This document shows positions 35,313-47,462 of a stretch of DNA of 64,000 bases, one piece after another. The stretch is taken from the NCBI RefSeq assembly GCF_028640845.1, contig NC_080541.1:142069464-142133463 (forward strand), read 5' to 3'. The position numbers were made by a program, and so were the translations under genes. How positions within the stretch are numbered: position 1 is the stretch's first letter; the number at the start of each line of letters is the position of its first letter. This stretch comes from Ahaetulla prasina (taxonomy: Eukaryota > Chordata > Lepidosauria > Squamata > Colubridae). The notes under the pieces are model-generated. The model saw only the letters and a program-made list of their open reading frames with translations. It made no database searches and had not been told where the DNA came from.

Positions 35313-36160
35313 CTCTAAACTATGTTTTCATTTTATAATATCAACTTTCATGTGCAATTCGAGCCAAATGAAACCTGCCTTCCTTTTGGTAATGCTGGAC
35401 TAATTTTCATGCTTACCTACATATTCAACCAAATAGTTACTTATGAAAATAAAGTGAAGTGCAATAGGGTGGGCTATCCAGAGAGCCTTCTAGAGTAGTT
35501 GCAAATCATGCAATATGAACAGTTGATCCATAGAAGAGAAGTAGCCTTGCACTGTAGTGCTGATTATGTTACCTAGTTACGCAATAAAATGTCTGCAACA
35601 AAACAAGCTTACAGAACACCAAGGACCCCACACGAACAGCTTTGTGAATATAAAAAGAAGGACTAATTTGCTAGCTTTGGGAAAGGTATTTCTTTGTTTG
35701 GCAAAATGCCCATAAAGCTTCCACTTGCAAAGTGTTTGTGCCATTCCTGGATCCGTGAGCTTCCGCCACCATTTTACTTCCACAATTAAACCTCTCTGCT
35801 TCCATGCAAAGAGACACGCTGCATGGATATTTAATTTTGTTTTCTTTATTGCTCTTGCATTTTGGTGTGGGGACTCTGTGGCTGCAGGCAATTCTCAACG
35901 AAGCAGTGATTTTTGCCCTCATGTTCTAGAAGATGGGTCATTTCCACACTGTTTTTGAAGGATTGGACACTAAAAATGTATGTAAATATGCTGTAAGATT
36001 TATTATATATTTCTTGTAAATAATGTATTATATTCTGAACGTATGTATTATGCAGAGGTGGGATACAATTGGATAAATCTACAATAGACGTATGTATTTT
36101 GTATATGTATATATTTTAACCTGAAAATAGGAAATGCAAAATTATTCACTGCTAGCTGTG

Positions 36161-36166
36161 AATAAA
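36161..36166 (+). terminator. candidate VCAM1 poly(A) signal
   Basis: aataaa, with a T-rich stretch (gctgttcttctc) about 20 bp downstream. Others are at 35448-35453, 35583-35588 and 37286-37291; sequence alone cannot rank them. Confidence 0.35.
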
Positions 36167-36684
36167 TTACCTGATATTCTGAAGCTGTTCTTCTCAGAAT
36201 GGGCTTAATCCTGGTGAAGCTAAGCATTTTAAAGACCTGTTGATCTCAACAAGAGGGGTTTTTCATTCTTCTGTTGAAATTGGTTAAATTTAAAAAGTGC
36301 TTAACTTTGATGGTTTGTTTCTGTATAAATAGATGCTCACACCCCCATGTTTGCAATGCTACAAATAGTGGGGAAGATGGAGTACAAACAGTATACAGTT
36401 TTAAAGTTCTACATAATAATGGAAGCTAATATTCTTTGAGAAATATCAGGAAACTTGGAAGAGGACCATGGTTCCCAGGAATCTCTAGGAAAAAGAAGCA
36501 ACAACAATTAAATAATTTAAACAATTAAATACTATGAACAGATGTTCATAGTATAGAAATGTCCCATTAACTAGTTCTAGATAGCTGAATAAAATGGAAA
36601 ATACAATTTTATGTACATTTAAAGTAGGGCATGAATCTCATTGTAGAGCTAAAATTCTACTTTGACGTTGCTAGCTATATTAGA

Positions 36685-36940
36685 GGCCGTAATAGCTCAG
36701 GCTGTAAGGAGCCTGTTATTAGAACACAGTAGCCTGCAATTACTGCAGGTTCAAGCCCGGCCCAAGGTTGACTCAGCCTTCCATCCTTTATAAGGTAGGT
36801 AAAATGAGGACCCAGATTGTTGGGCGGGCAATAAGTTGACTTTGTAAATATACAAATAGAATGAGACTATTGCCTTATACACTGTAAGCCGCCCTGAGTC
36901 TTCGGAGAAGGGTGGGATATAAATGTAAATTTAAAAAAAA
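36685..36940 (+). mobile_element. tRNA-derived SINE with L2-type tail
   Basis: The head has A-box-like taatagctcaggctg and B-box ggttcaagcccgg. The tail reads gtaagccgccctgagtc...gaagggtgggatataaat. Nearly the same as 29664-29950 and 60560-60813. Confidence 0.85.
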
Positions 36941-37017
36941 AATTATGAAAGGAATAATTTATACACTCCAGACAAAATTGCATTTTAAGTTCTATTCCAA
37001 GGTTATAACCTGATTTT

Positions 37018-37020
<3 letters not shown>

Positions 37021-37069
<49 letters not shown>

Positions 37070-37088
37070 TATATATATATATATATAT
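37021..37088. repeat. (AC)n(AT)n microsatellite
   Basis: About 22 AC units followed by about 10 AT units. Confidence 0.95.
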
Positions 37089-37285
37089 TGTGAGTCTCCC
37101 ACTCACCTGATTCATGTTTTGGTACTTTGCAAAGCTTGTACAGTATTATTTAAATTTGTTTTTAGCAATGCAATGTTCTCCTGTGAAACTGAATATTTAT
37201 GTTGACATCCGTGAATTTTCTTTTGTTTGACTGGAGAGAAAAATAGCCCAAATACTATAGTTAATCAATGTATGATTGAATTGTA

Positions 37286-37291
37286 AATAAA
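37286..37291 (+). terminator. distal candidate poly(A) signal for VCAM1
   Basis: aataaa followed by agtgcttttctgatttt, a GU/U-rich downstream element. It could mark a long 3' UTR form ending near 37310. Confidence 0.35.
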
Positions 37292-37596
37292 AGTGCTTTT
37301 CTGATTTTATAAGCATTGCTGGTAACTCTTGATTTTCCTTGTTGTCATCAGTAAGCTACAACTCAATAGAACATCCTTTCTCTAGAAAAAAGGAGATAAT
37401 GGGCAATGGCATAGATGTGGCCATGGAGAACAAAAGTCAAATGATGAAATGGGTGATCATGCAAATGTGACTTGCACCAAATGTTTAAGCATGAGTATAT
37501 AAGGATAACATTTGCATAAGGATGTTACCATGTGTGTTTTATCGTTTGGGCATTTTTGTGGTTTGCTGTAGATGATGCTGAATACAATTAATACTA

Positions 37597-38885
37597 ATAA
37601 TAATATCAGAGTTGGAAGGGATCTTGGAGGTCTTCTAGTCCAACCCCCTGCCCAGGCAGGAAACCCTACACCATTTCAGACAAATGGCTATCCAACATTT
37701 TCTTTAAAATTTCCAGTGTTGGAGCATTTACAACTTCTGTAGGCAAGTTGTTTCACTGATTAATTGTTCTAACTGTCAGGAAATTTCTCCTTAGTTCTAG
37801 ATTGCTTCTCTCCTTGATTAGTTTCCACCCATTGCTTCTTGTTCTACCCTCAGGTGCTTTGGAGAATATTTTGACTCCCTTTTCTTTGTGGCAACCCCTG
37901 AGATATTGGAACACAGCTATCATGTCTCCCCTAGTCCTTCTTTTTATTAAACTAGATATACCGAGTTCCTGCAACCGTTCTTCATATGTTTTAGCCTCCA
38001 GTCCCCTAATCATCTTTGTTGCTCTTCTCTGCACTCTTTCTAGAGTCTCAACATCTTTTTTACTTTGTGGCAACCAAAACTGGGTGCAGTATTCCAAGTG
38101 TGGCCTTACCAAGGCATTATAAAGTGGTATTAACACTTCACGTGATCTTGATTCTATCCCTCTGTTTATGCAGCCCAGAACTGTGTTGGCTTTTTTGGCA
38201 GCTGCTGCACACTGCTGGCTCATATCTAAATGGTTGTCCACTAGGACTCCAAGGTCGCTCTCACAGTTACTACTATTGAGCAAGGTACCACATATCCGGT
38301 ACCTGTACATTTTGTTTTTTGGCCTAAATGTAGAACCTTACTTTTTTCACTGTTGAATTTTCATTTTGTTAGATAGTGCCCAATGTTCTGTCAAGATCTT
38401 TCTGTATCTTGAGCCTATCTTCTGGAGCGTTGGCTATTCCTGCCAGCTTGGTGTCATCTGCAAATTTGATGAGTTCTGCATCTATCCCCTCATCCAAGTC
38501 ATTGATGAAGATGTTGAAGAGTACTGGGCCTAAAACAGAACCTTGGGGTACTCCACTGCATACTTCCCTTGTTGTGGATGTAGTTCCATTGAGGACTACA
38601 CGTTGAGTGCGGTTGGTTAGCCAGTTATGAATCCATCTGGTGGTGGTGCTCTCTAACCCACATTTTTCTACTTTATCTAGTAGTAGGTTGTGGTCTTGTT
38701 TTTAACATGTTGGAAGAAGTTTTTTTTGTTATTTTTTACTTTTGTCGCTAGCCTTTGTTCGTTGTGAGCCTTAGCTTTCCTCACTTCGTCTTTACAGGCT
38801 CGGGCTATTTGCTGATATTCTGCCTTAGTTATTTGCCCCTCTTTCCACTATTTATATGTGTCCTTTTTGTCTTTCAATTTATATA
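37597..38885 (-). mobile_element. CR1 LINE, 5'-truncated with internal deletion
   Basis: The antisense frame 38310-37753 reads [37 protein letters not shown] and [15 protein letters not shown], the standard CR1 RT C-terminus. The FADDTK catalytic region is readable near 38460. The 3' UTR end (antisense gttggaagggatcttggagg) is at the left. At about 38700 the RT joins directly to an upstream interdomain segment, so an internal piece is lost. Confidence 0.9.
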
Positions 38886-38969
38886 GTATCTATTGTATTG
38901 TCTTACAGCCTAATAATTCAGTGATCATATCAGTGTCACTGCCATTAAACCCAAGGACAGACTTTAAAC

Positions 38970-39487
38970 CAGGGGTAGTCAATCTTTTTATACCTACTGC
39001 CCACTTTAGTATCTCTGTTAGTAGTAAAATTTTCTAACTGCCCACTGATTCCACAGTAATGCGCCGTGTATTGTCATCTGCGCATGCCTCTTGCGCATCG
39101 TAGATTGGGTTTGTGGGGAGATGCCGGCTACCAACTCTGTTTGTCTATTACAGCTGGGTGGTGTGGGGGGAGATGCATGAACTATTCTGAGACAAGGCTC
39201 TTTTGTTTGCGGTCGCACTATAGCGCCATTTAGTTTCACTTACATAATGTGAACTAAACTTATGCACGGGCAATACAAATAGTATATTTTCAGAAATTTA
39301 AATTGTCACGGGGAATTTTATGAAAACCTAATGAAAATGTTTTTAAATAATGCTATGAAAATTTTTTAAAAAGTCAATTAAATTAAAAAAAAGGAAAGTG
39401 CTTCAGTATCAGACAAAACCCCTACCGCCCACCATGAAAGCTGGAACGCCCACTAGTGGGCGGTAGGGACCAGGTTGACTACCACTG
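38970..39487. mobile_element. hAT-type MITE with perfect 8-bp TSD
   Basis: Ends caggggtagtcaatcttttt and accaggttgactaccactg, flanked by identical ctttaaac (38962-38969 and 39488-39495). 518 bp, no transposase frame. Confidence 0.88.
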
Positions 39488-39495
39488 CTTTAAAC

Positions 39496-39718
39496 AATAG
39501 TAGTATGGAGTTAAAGTGGTGAATACAAGGGGGATACTCACTCAACAGAGGATCAGGAAATCTTTTCAAGGAACAAAGTCATTTTAGCTGGTATTGGCAT
39601 ATTATTAAATATTAGCAAGTTCAGTTAAATCTCAGTTTAATGTTACTATTTGTAAAGAGGAAAGATCTGTTTGGATTGTTTCTCTCAGGTGTCAAGATGT
39701 TATGTTAGGCCAACCCTA
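39496..39718. other. no feature seen
   Basis: Short intergenic stretch without recognisable content. Confidence 0.4.
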
Positions 39719-39851
39719 GCCTGTTTCCTCCAAAATAAGACATCCCCTGATAATAAGTCCAATCGGGCTTTTGAGCGCATGGCAATAAGGCCAAGCGCTT
39801 ATTTCAGGGTTCAGAAAAAATAAGACAGGGTCTTATTTTTGGGGAAACATG
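39719..39851. mobile_element. TA-type MITE
   Basis: Inverted relative of 25390-25526 (aataagacatcccctgataa, then taagacagggtcttattttt), ending gggaaacatgg before TA. Confidence 0.6.
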
Positions 39852-40778
39852 GTAGTAAACGTTCTGTTGCAAAAAGAATAGGAAATCTTTCTCATGACAG
39901 GCTGATCTGTTGCAATGTCACATTTTGAGACTGATTGCTAGTAGTCCAAACAGATTAAAAAAACTTGCAGAATGTAAAAAAGAGCAACAATTATTGTTTC
40001 ACACAAATCCTTTCAGAAATCACAAATGTATTAATGTGCATGTATATTTAAGTACATTATGTTTTGCTATCAAGTTTTGTGGCTACTCTTATTTGAGGAA
40101 ATGTAAATGTAATACATTGGAAAATGTAATATTAATATCTCTCTTCATCTGGTTCTGAGCTACAGTTCTCCAGGGTAAATGGAAAATTCACACTGGGGAA
40201 GCTTCTTGGGGTGTGGCAATGTCGGAACCCTTCAGTGTTGCACTGTATCTCTTATCTTCCTTTACTATTAATATTTTGCTTAGAGGTTGGTGGCCAATAA
40301 CATCTGGAAAACCACATGTTGCCCACTTCTGTATGGAACTTTTCATGTACAACTGCCCAATCTCTATGGCAGAATTTAACCAGAGTCCTGCTATTGTATT
40401 TCATTTGCAAGTCTCCTGTGACTTTTACTATTTCTTCCATTTTTTTTTTAATCAAACAAAAATCAGTTAAATAAAAAAGGAAGAATGACAACTATAGAGT
40501 CAATAGGTATCTTTCTGAAAGCATCCCAAAGTAACTATATGGTGGGCGTGTTTTATATGAAGTAAATGGTGTGTATACTTTTCATAATACAATTTAAGAG
40601 TCCTGATATGAAATGTCCTTTCCCCCCACTCTTTAGCTCATGTAATCACTGCATGGTTCAGTATATATTTAGTTATATAGTTATTTATTAGATTTTTATC
40701 CCGCCTTTTATTACTTTATAAATAACTCATGCCAGTTAACATACCTAATGCTCTTTTCTCCTCTTATTTTCCCTATAA
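39852..40778. other. no gene seen
   Basis: AT-rich intergenic DNA. A short L2-like tttttatcccgcc at 40695 may be a LINE/SINE tail remnant. Confidence 0.4.
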
Positions 40779-41199
40779 CCGTGATAGTGAACCTATGGTA
40801 TGTGTGCCACAGGTGGCATGCGGAGCCTTATCTGTGGGCGCACGAGCATTGCCCTAACACAGCTCCAGTTCATGCCAGCCAGCTAATTTTTTGGCCTTCT
40901 GGGCCTACCGGAAGTCGGGAAATGTGCTGTTTCTGGCCTCCAGAGGGCCTCCAGGGTGGTGGGGGTGGCCGTTTTCCCCCTCCCCAGGCTCCTAGAAAGC
41001 CTCTGGAGCCTGGGGAGGGCGAAAAACGGGCCTACCAGGCCCACTATGCCATCGTGTGCCAAAGCATGGGGAATGTGCGTGCATGCGCAGGGGTGTGGGG
41101 TATGGGGGAGCATTGAATTATGGGCGTGGGCATGCACATTCACGACCCCGTGCTCCCCCCACTTCTGGCATGCAACTGCAAAAAGGTTAGCCATCACTG
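40779..41199. mobile_element. hAT-type MITE with perfect 8-bp TSD
   Basis: Ends ccgtgatagtgaacctatgg and aaaaggttagccatcactg inside identical ccctataa (40771-40778 and 41200-41207). GC-rich interior. Same family as 42356-42741 and 56002-56434. Confidence 0.88.
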
Positions 41200-41214
41200 C
41201 CCTATAACAACAAT

Positions 41215-41335
41215 CATGTGAGGTGAGTTAGTTTGAGAGAACACAAGTGCCGCAAATTCACCCAGCTAGCTTTGTGCCTAAGGCTGGATTGCAATTCACA
41301 GTCTCCTGGTTTCTAGCCCGGTGCCTTAATAATTT
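41215..41335 (-). mobile_element. tRNA-derived SINE fragment
   Basis: Antisense of the 28425/57412 family (caatcatgtgaggtgagtta, cacccagctagctttgtgcc). Confidence 0.5.
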
Positions 41336-41537
41336 CATCAAACTTTCATGTCATTTGACCCCTGAAATGAGATAAATTGAATGAGCATGTTGTACAGACA
41401 CAGTCCTTGATTAGTGGGGAAAATATTATAGAATTGCTGTATCAGTGGGAGAGAGACAGAGTCAGTCAGAGTACAGTGCTTTTAAAGTGTGCAAGGGGAT
41501 GTACCCAAAGGGACCCTCCAAAGTACAGGCTGGGTAT

Positions 41538-41650
41538 CCCAAAGATGCTTTTTCAAGAGGCAATTGGACTTTCTGGAGAAAGCCCAGTTACCTCTTGAAA
41601 AAGCACCTTTGGGACAACCATGACCTGGATGACTGAGAATCTCCATAGAC
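41538..41650. repeat. hairpin repeat related to 8975-9150
   Basis: ccaaagatgctttttcaaga and its complement tcttgaaaaagcacctttgg form a hairpin, followed by atgacctggatgactgagaa as at 9113-9135. A probable PLE-end fragment. Confidence 0.45.
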
Positions 41651-41689
41651 ATACTGTTTGGGTACTTGACATATCAGTCAAGTTTTAAA

Positions 41690-41812
41690 TTGTTTCAACC
41701 TTGGTCATTGAAAATGTAGGATTCAACCCCAGAGTCCTGGCTGAGGAACTCTGGGAGTTGAAGTCCACAAGTCATAAAGGGACCAAGGTTGGACACCCCT
41801 GCTTTAAACTAC
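41690..41812. mobile_element. hairpin hAT-type MITE, degraded
   Basis: tttcaaccttggtc and gaccaaggttggacacccctg surround ggaactctgggagttgaagt, as in 24408-24539. Confidence 0.6.
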
Positions 41813-42044
41813 TGGTAATTGAAGTATGATCCTAGTTTTCTCATGTAGTCTGGCTTATTAAACTATTGAGATCAACACCAAAACCAATTAGGAAAAGATT
41901 GCATCAGTACAGAATGAAATGAACAGAAGGAGGGAATCATTTGCACAATTGTCCTGCACTTCTCAAGGTCTTCAGACTTGAATGTCCCTACTCAACAAAT
42001 TGAGTGTTTTACCAATGAGAACTTCACTGGAACAATTTTGGTCT

Positions 42045-42250
42045 AGTGGTTAAGGTATTGGCCTAGAAACAAGGAGCCTGTGAGTTCTTGTCCAAGCTGG
42101 GTGATCTTGAGCCAGTCAGCCTTTCTCAGCTCAACCTATGTCACAGTGTTGTTGTGAGGAAAAAGAGGAGAAGGAAGAAGTATGTTGAATGTTTCCCACT
42201 TTAAATTACATATAAACTAATAAAGGCAGGATAAAAACCTAATAAATAAA
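42045..42250 (+). mobile_element. tRNA-derived SINE
   Basis: A-box-like tggtctagtggttaagg, B-box-like gagttcttgtcc, then ctgggtgatcttgagccagtc and an aataaaggcaggataaaaac tail with aataaata. Confidence 0.75.
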
Positions 42251-42355
42251 TACAAATGTAGCTAGGTGTTCCACTCTTGCAGCTTCCAGCATGCCTGGGA
42301 CAATCGTTTTGCTGCCTATGAGTAAGGATTTAATATCTCCTATATCAGTGATGGC

Positions 42356-42741
42356 TAATCTTTCTGCAGTTGTGTGCCAGAAGCAAGGGGAGTGGGGGGG
42401 GCGGGGTCACACACGAGAGTGCCCACACCCATAATTCAATGACCCCCACACCCCAACGCATGCACGCATGGCCCCCCCATGTTCCCCACGCTTTTGGCAC
42501 ACAATGGCACAGGCCCAGAAGGCCCATTTTTCGCCCTCCCCAGGCTCCAGAGGCTTTCTAGAAGGAGGGCAAAAATAGTCTTCCCCACCCACTGGAGGCC
42601 GGAATCAGCCCATTTCCCGATTTCTGGTGGGCCCAGAAGGCCTGAAAATTAGCTGGCCGACGTGCACATGCGCACTGGAGCTGAGCTAGGCCAATGCTCG
42701 CGTGCCCACAGATATGGTTCTGCGTAGGTTCGCCATCATGG
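42356..42741. mobile_element. hAT-type MITE
   Basis: Ends cagtgatggctaatctttct and gtaggttcgccatcatgg, flanked by tcctatat and ttctatat (7 of 8). Family of 40779-41199. Confidence 0.85.
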
Positions 42742-42749
42742 TTCTATAT

Positions 42750-43301
42750 GTTAATGAGAAGTATCAAATACTTGCCAACATTTACAGAATATGTGTTCCT
42801 CTTTGAGCTATCCAAACAAAAAGGTATCAATAAAAGAGGAAAAATGGGAGGAGGGAAAATGTGAAGAGTCTAGGATTTTTTACTATGTGTTGGTGATAAT
42901 ATATTTATTCTCCATCCTCGATCCTTTGCTTTCCAGTACTTTCTCCACATTTTTCTAAAGCCTTCTTATAAACCTCAGTAGATTTATTGATGCATCCAGG
43001 AAAGCTATTTTGGGTGTCATTGTAAGATGTTGTTTTGCAGTACATTTAGGAGGCAGTTACTGGAAGGAAGGTTCTGGTTAGATGTTAAAAGATATCTTCC
43101 TAAGCCAACAAATAATTTGACAGTGGAACTAATTAACCAATGAGGTGGCAGTTTCCTTCTCTGAATGCATTCAAAGAAAGTATGGACAGCCTGCTATTAA
43201 ATAAGCTTCAGTTTGGATTCTTCCACTGAGAAATAGATTCTGTCAACAAAAGAATTTAGACTGGGTCATTTAGACCATTTAGACTCTAGTGATCTAAGGT
43301 A
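42750..43301. other. no feature seen
   Basis: Intergenic sequence, no recognisable family. Confidence 0.4.
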
Positions 43302-43403
43302 GCATTTGTCAACCTTGGTGACTTTAAGATGTGTGGACTTCAATTCCCAGAATACCGATGTCCACACATCTTAAAGTTGCCAAGGTTGAGAACTACTGGT
43401 TTG
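43302..43403. mobile_element. hairpin MITE
   Basis: tttgtcaaccttggtgacttt...ccacacatcttaaagttgcc is an almost perfect hairpin of the 24408 family. Confidence 0.65.
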
Positions 43404-43430
43404 AATGATTGAGTGCAACATAGTCTAAAA

Positions 43431-44180
43431 CAGCGGTCACCAACTGGTGGTCCATGGACCACTGGTGGTCCGCGAGAAAATTTTGGTGGTCCCCAGAAAA
43501 ATTATTGGCATTTTTTTATAGTGCACTAAATCAGGCGTCCTCAAACTACAGCCCCTGGACTGGAAACGTGCAATGAATGCTTGTGTTGCTGCAGTGCGTC
43601 TCCCCCTTCAGGGTCTTTTTGTGAGGGTCGGAAGAGGGCAGAAATTCCGACTTGGGGTCTGCTTCGGCCTTCTGGTGTGGGGCTTTGGGCGAAGGTTGGA
43701 AGGAAGGGCCGCTGGTGGTGAAGAGCCGGAGGGCCTCGTTCCAGTGGGACTGCATCATGGCCTGGAACTGGCTGATCATCTCAGCCTGCTGAGCCTCCAG
43801 GTACCTGGCCTTGCACTCCCGCAGGTCTTCCCTCTGCTTGGAAAGCCTATGCTCCTAGTCCTCATTGAGGTGCTTCTGCTGAGCCTCCTTCTCGCTCATA
43901 TCCAATTTGAACTGAGCCAGCTGTTTTGCCAATTCTTTCTTGTAGGGGCCCTAAGGAGCCCAGGCGGGCAGGCGAGGAATGGCTGGGAGGGGAGAGGCGA
44001 GTAGAGGCTGGCAAGGCGCCCCTTGACTTAAGTGACATTGACTTGGCCACACCCACCCAGTCACATGACTACCTAGCCACGGCCATCCAGCTGGTCATTA
44101 GGCAGATCATATTATTGGTCCACGGGATTTAAAATTATGAATTTAGTGGTCCCTGAAGTTCAAAAGGTTGGGGACCCCTG
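43431..44180. mobile_element. hAT-type MITE with captured sequence, perfect TSD
   Basis: Ends cagcggtcaccaactggtgg and aaaaggttggggacccctg lie inside identical gtctaaaa (43423-43430 and 44181-44188). The outer parts repeat ggtggtcc motifs. The interior, from caggcgtcctcaaactacag at 43533, carries GC-rich coding-like sequence. Confidence 0.88.
43551..43950 (-). pseudogene. coding-like coiled-coil gene fragment inside the MITE
   Basis: The - strand from about 43950 reads, in one frame, KKELAKQLAQFKLDMSEKE, then EAQQKHLNED, a TAG stop, then EHRLSKQREDLRECKARYL, EAQQAEMISQFQAMMQSHW and NEALRLFTTSGPS, ending in a Pro/Ser/Lys-rich part. The heptad-like E/Q/K/L pattern indicates a coiled coil. With one internal stop and about 130 codons it looks like a captured exon or processed gene piece. 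I do not recognise the parent with certainty; a centrosomal-type coiled-coil protein is only a guess. Confidence 0.55.
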
Positions 44181-44602
44181 GTCTAAAACCTCTCACTTTT
44201 TCAGTGCAATATGCAAGAGGCCATAAATAGTGGCACACAATATGTTTGGATTACTCCATCCCTGTCACAAATGGTATAAAATTAGTAGCTGGTTGATAGA
44301 CGTCTCTTCTACTTAATTGAGACATATTCTGATTAAGGGTAAGTTCTAGCTGGTTAAGGTGCAACTTTGGATGGAGAAGTGGATGGAACAAATCTTCATG
44401 GTTGTCAATGCCCTGCTTTGCCACAAAGGAGAAATCATTATGAGGGTCCTTCTTGTATCTTTTGGAAGACAAGACATACCTTCACACCAGTTGTTATAAG
44501 TCAGAACTGCACAGGTGATAAAACAGCTCCTGTTTTGCTTATCCTTTGTTCCTGATGATATGGCATCAGGAGTGAAGAAATAACAACATATCAACTCTAT
44601 AA

Positions 44603-44838
44603 TAGCAATAGCACTTAGAGTTATATACAGCTTCATAATGCTTTTACAGCCCTCTCTAAGCAGTTTACAGATTCAGCTTATTGTCCCCAACAATCTGCGT
44701 CCTCATTTTACCCACCTCGGAAGGATGGAAGGGTGAGTCAACCTTGAACCTGGTGAGACTTGAACTGCCGAACTGCTGGCAGTCAAACAGAATTAGCCTG
44801 CAAAACTGCAATCTAACCACTGCGCCACCACAGCTCTT
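44603..44838 (-). mobile_element. tRNA-derived SINE
   Basis: Antisense: head at the right (gtggtggcgcagtggttaga on the - strand), B-box-like agttcaagtctc, body ggaagggtgagtcaacc and tail at the left (agcacttagagttatatac). Relative of 29289-29500. Confidence 0.8.
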
Positions 44839-44939
44839 AATTCCTAATTCCCTAGTCCTCCAGTTCCCAGAAAAAGACAAGATTACAGTCCAAGAAGTTC
44901 CAAATAATGAATTATTTAATATGAGTATAGAATACATAT

Positions 44940-45318
44940 TGATTTACAGCCATTCATTTCATGACATTTTGAAGTTACAGCACTGAAAAAAGTGACTGAC
45001 AATTGGCCCCTGCACTTATAACCAGCAGAGCATTCCCACAGTCACATGATCAAAATTCAAGCACTTGAAAAATGGTATGACTGTTACGGCATCTCAGGGT
45101 TACATGATTGCCATTTGAGACCTTCCCAATTGATAAGTTAACTGGGTAAGCTGGATTCGTTTAACAACATCATAATTCACTTAACAACTGCAGGGATTAA
45201 CTTAACAAGTGGCAAAAAAAAAGTCATAAAACTGGGCTGACTCATTTAACATACTCCTTGCGTAGCAATGGAAATTCTGGTCCCGATTGTGGTCGTAAGT
45301 TGAAGACTACTTGTATAC
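44940..45318. mobile_element. TA-type MITE
   Basis: ttgatttacagccattcatt at the left and gtcgtaagttgaagactact at the right are diverged inverted ends. The interior agcactgaaaaaagtgactg matches the 7980-8498 family. Confidence 0.65.
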
Positions 45319-47462
45319 AGAAGCTGCAAAATATTCAACACCCCCGCCTTAGCATGTGAGATCCTTATCCTTATCCACTGGAGAAGATCCATAGGTTCAT
45401 CTTGAATCTGTAAGAAATTATAGAGTGTCAAGGCTTTGATTTCATTCAATTGTTGACATCTTTTTTCTCTTAGCTCGCTTTTCATTTTATTGCTAAGGCT
45501 GTAGACTTCATATATGATTAAAAAGAATAGGTTTTCTAATATTTTACATCCTTTGCCTTACTGAAGTGATAGTCTATCTACTGTTGACTGAATTCTACGA
45601 TCACAGGAGGAGGAGGAGGAGGAGGATGGGAAAGCTTCATTGCGGCTCAACTGAGAGTCATGATGGGAGGGAAAATGGCCCCGGTCTATATTATATGTAG
45701 AAAGAAGCATGACTCAATGGATCATGGGTTGTGTAGTTCAACTTAAAATTAGGGAGAACTCCCTGATAATGTGACCTGTTCTCAGTGATAAGTTGTCCTT
45801 TGCTAAAAGATATTAAACAGTGGCTGGTCAGTTATCTGTCAGAAAATTACTTTTATTAATAGGAGTTGAACTAGACTTTTAAATCCTTTCCTATTCTATG
45901 AATCTTAATTACACAATCAATTTCAATCCTTTGAACAGAGCAGACAGACTGCCCACTTCCAGATACCTTGAAAAACAGTATGTTCTTACAGCTTGATCAG
46001 CTAATTTCAAGAATTTACTTTATCTCTCACTTACTGATCTCGGGGAATCTGTTAGTGCCTTAATATTTTAATTTAATAATATCAACTTTGTATCAACTTT
46101 TAAGAATATCACTGCTCTGCTTCTCTAGACCAAAGATAAAAAGTAATATTTTGAGAACTGCATAAGTTCTCTTTGGATAGTTACTTACACTGCTATTTTT
46201 CGGCCTTCAGGTTTTCCCTTCTTTGTCCTACGTACAAACTTGAAATTGCCCTCCCAGCTCTTGAGTGAAAGCCTTGACTCCTGAAGTGAAGAAAACCAGA
46301 AGATGGGAATTTGAGCAACTTTTCAACACTGGGCTGATGGGCTGGATTTTCCAGATAACCCGTTGAATGAAGAGAATGCATTGTGGAGAAATCTGTTCGG
46401 ACTCTCTGCACACTATCAGTCAAACGTTATCAGATTGAAAGTCACCACGAGGAAAGTTTGAAATATGTAAGGGAAGTTGTCCACAGTGGTGCCCTGCACG
46501 GGATAGCTGGACTGTGATTTATAGTACACGTTTGTTCTCAATTTTTTAATGTGTTTGGGAAGAAGATACTGTAAGACAGTATCCCATGTCTTCTTTCACC
46601 CCGAGGTCTGTCCTATGTCCCTGAGTGACAGCCAGAGACCACACTGCCAAAAGGAAAAACCTAAGCAATGTCAAAACTAAACTTTTTAATTAATATGCGA
46701 TTCAGTTTAATGCAATGATCTGATTACTTCCCATGCCTTTGCCTTCCCACTTCCATCACATTAAGCTGTATTGCTGGAGGATTCATCATCCTAATTCTGA
46801 GTATGACCTTAAGAGACAGGAAGAAGATTTCCAGCCTAGATGAGGGTGAGATAAAGGATATCTCAGCCCACAGAAGGAACCTCTCCCCAGTTCTCTGGAA
46901 AGTAGTTTGATTATTATTTGATTTTATTTCAGATGAGTTTACAAGTAAAAATTATATACACCTTCAGGAATAATTGTACAGCTTAAACTATTGGCAGCAC
47001 TCAGGGGAACAAATACTGAAAGAAACAGGGCCAGTATTTATCTTTAAAATAGTATTCTGAAAGAAGTTAATTGTTTTCAATTTCCTAACAGGAAATTTCA
47101 TTGTGGCAGACTAAATGGAACTGTCTGATTCCCCCAGCCCCCAAGTGCCACATCCATTGCTAGCAGAGTCATTAATATAACAATGCTTCAGTAAAAATAC
47201 AAAATTACACCCTATAAATATGAATTAATTAGTGTTTTGTGTCAAAAGGTCAATTAATCTGAAACAGGCATTGTGTACTTACAAAAGACTTACAAAAGGC
47301 CAGTTCCATTCCCATTTTAAACATTGAATTACTTTGCTTTAAAAAAAAAAAGTTATTTCAATTTTTTGGGCACCAAGGACGAGTTCCAGGGATGAGTTTT
47401 TTTGGGGACCAGGGATGAGTTCCATAGAGGGCAACTGGACATGGTTTCGCATGCTGCCTGGA
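45319..47462. other. 2.1 kb without a recognised feature
   Basis: AT-rich intergenic sequence with a short (agg)n run near 45605-45625. Short frames on both strands look random. Confidence 0.45.

Larger units (their letters stand above)
34874..36190 (+). other. VCAM1: VCAM1 3' UTR (end uncertain)
   Basis: Continuous sequence after the stop with AATAAA signals at 35448, 35583 and 36161, and another at 37286. Several attta motifs occur, as in unstable cytokine-induced mRNAs. A hAT MITE at 35125-35312 lies inside. Confidence 0.5.

Noticed and set aside
37016..37090. Regular tandem repeats as CRISPR
   Set aside because: Simple dinucleotide arrays without spacers, in a vertebrate genome.
43573..44004. 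143-codon + strand frame
   Set aside because: Shadow of the - strand coiled-coil-like frame; the + product has no plausible composition or domain.
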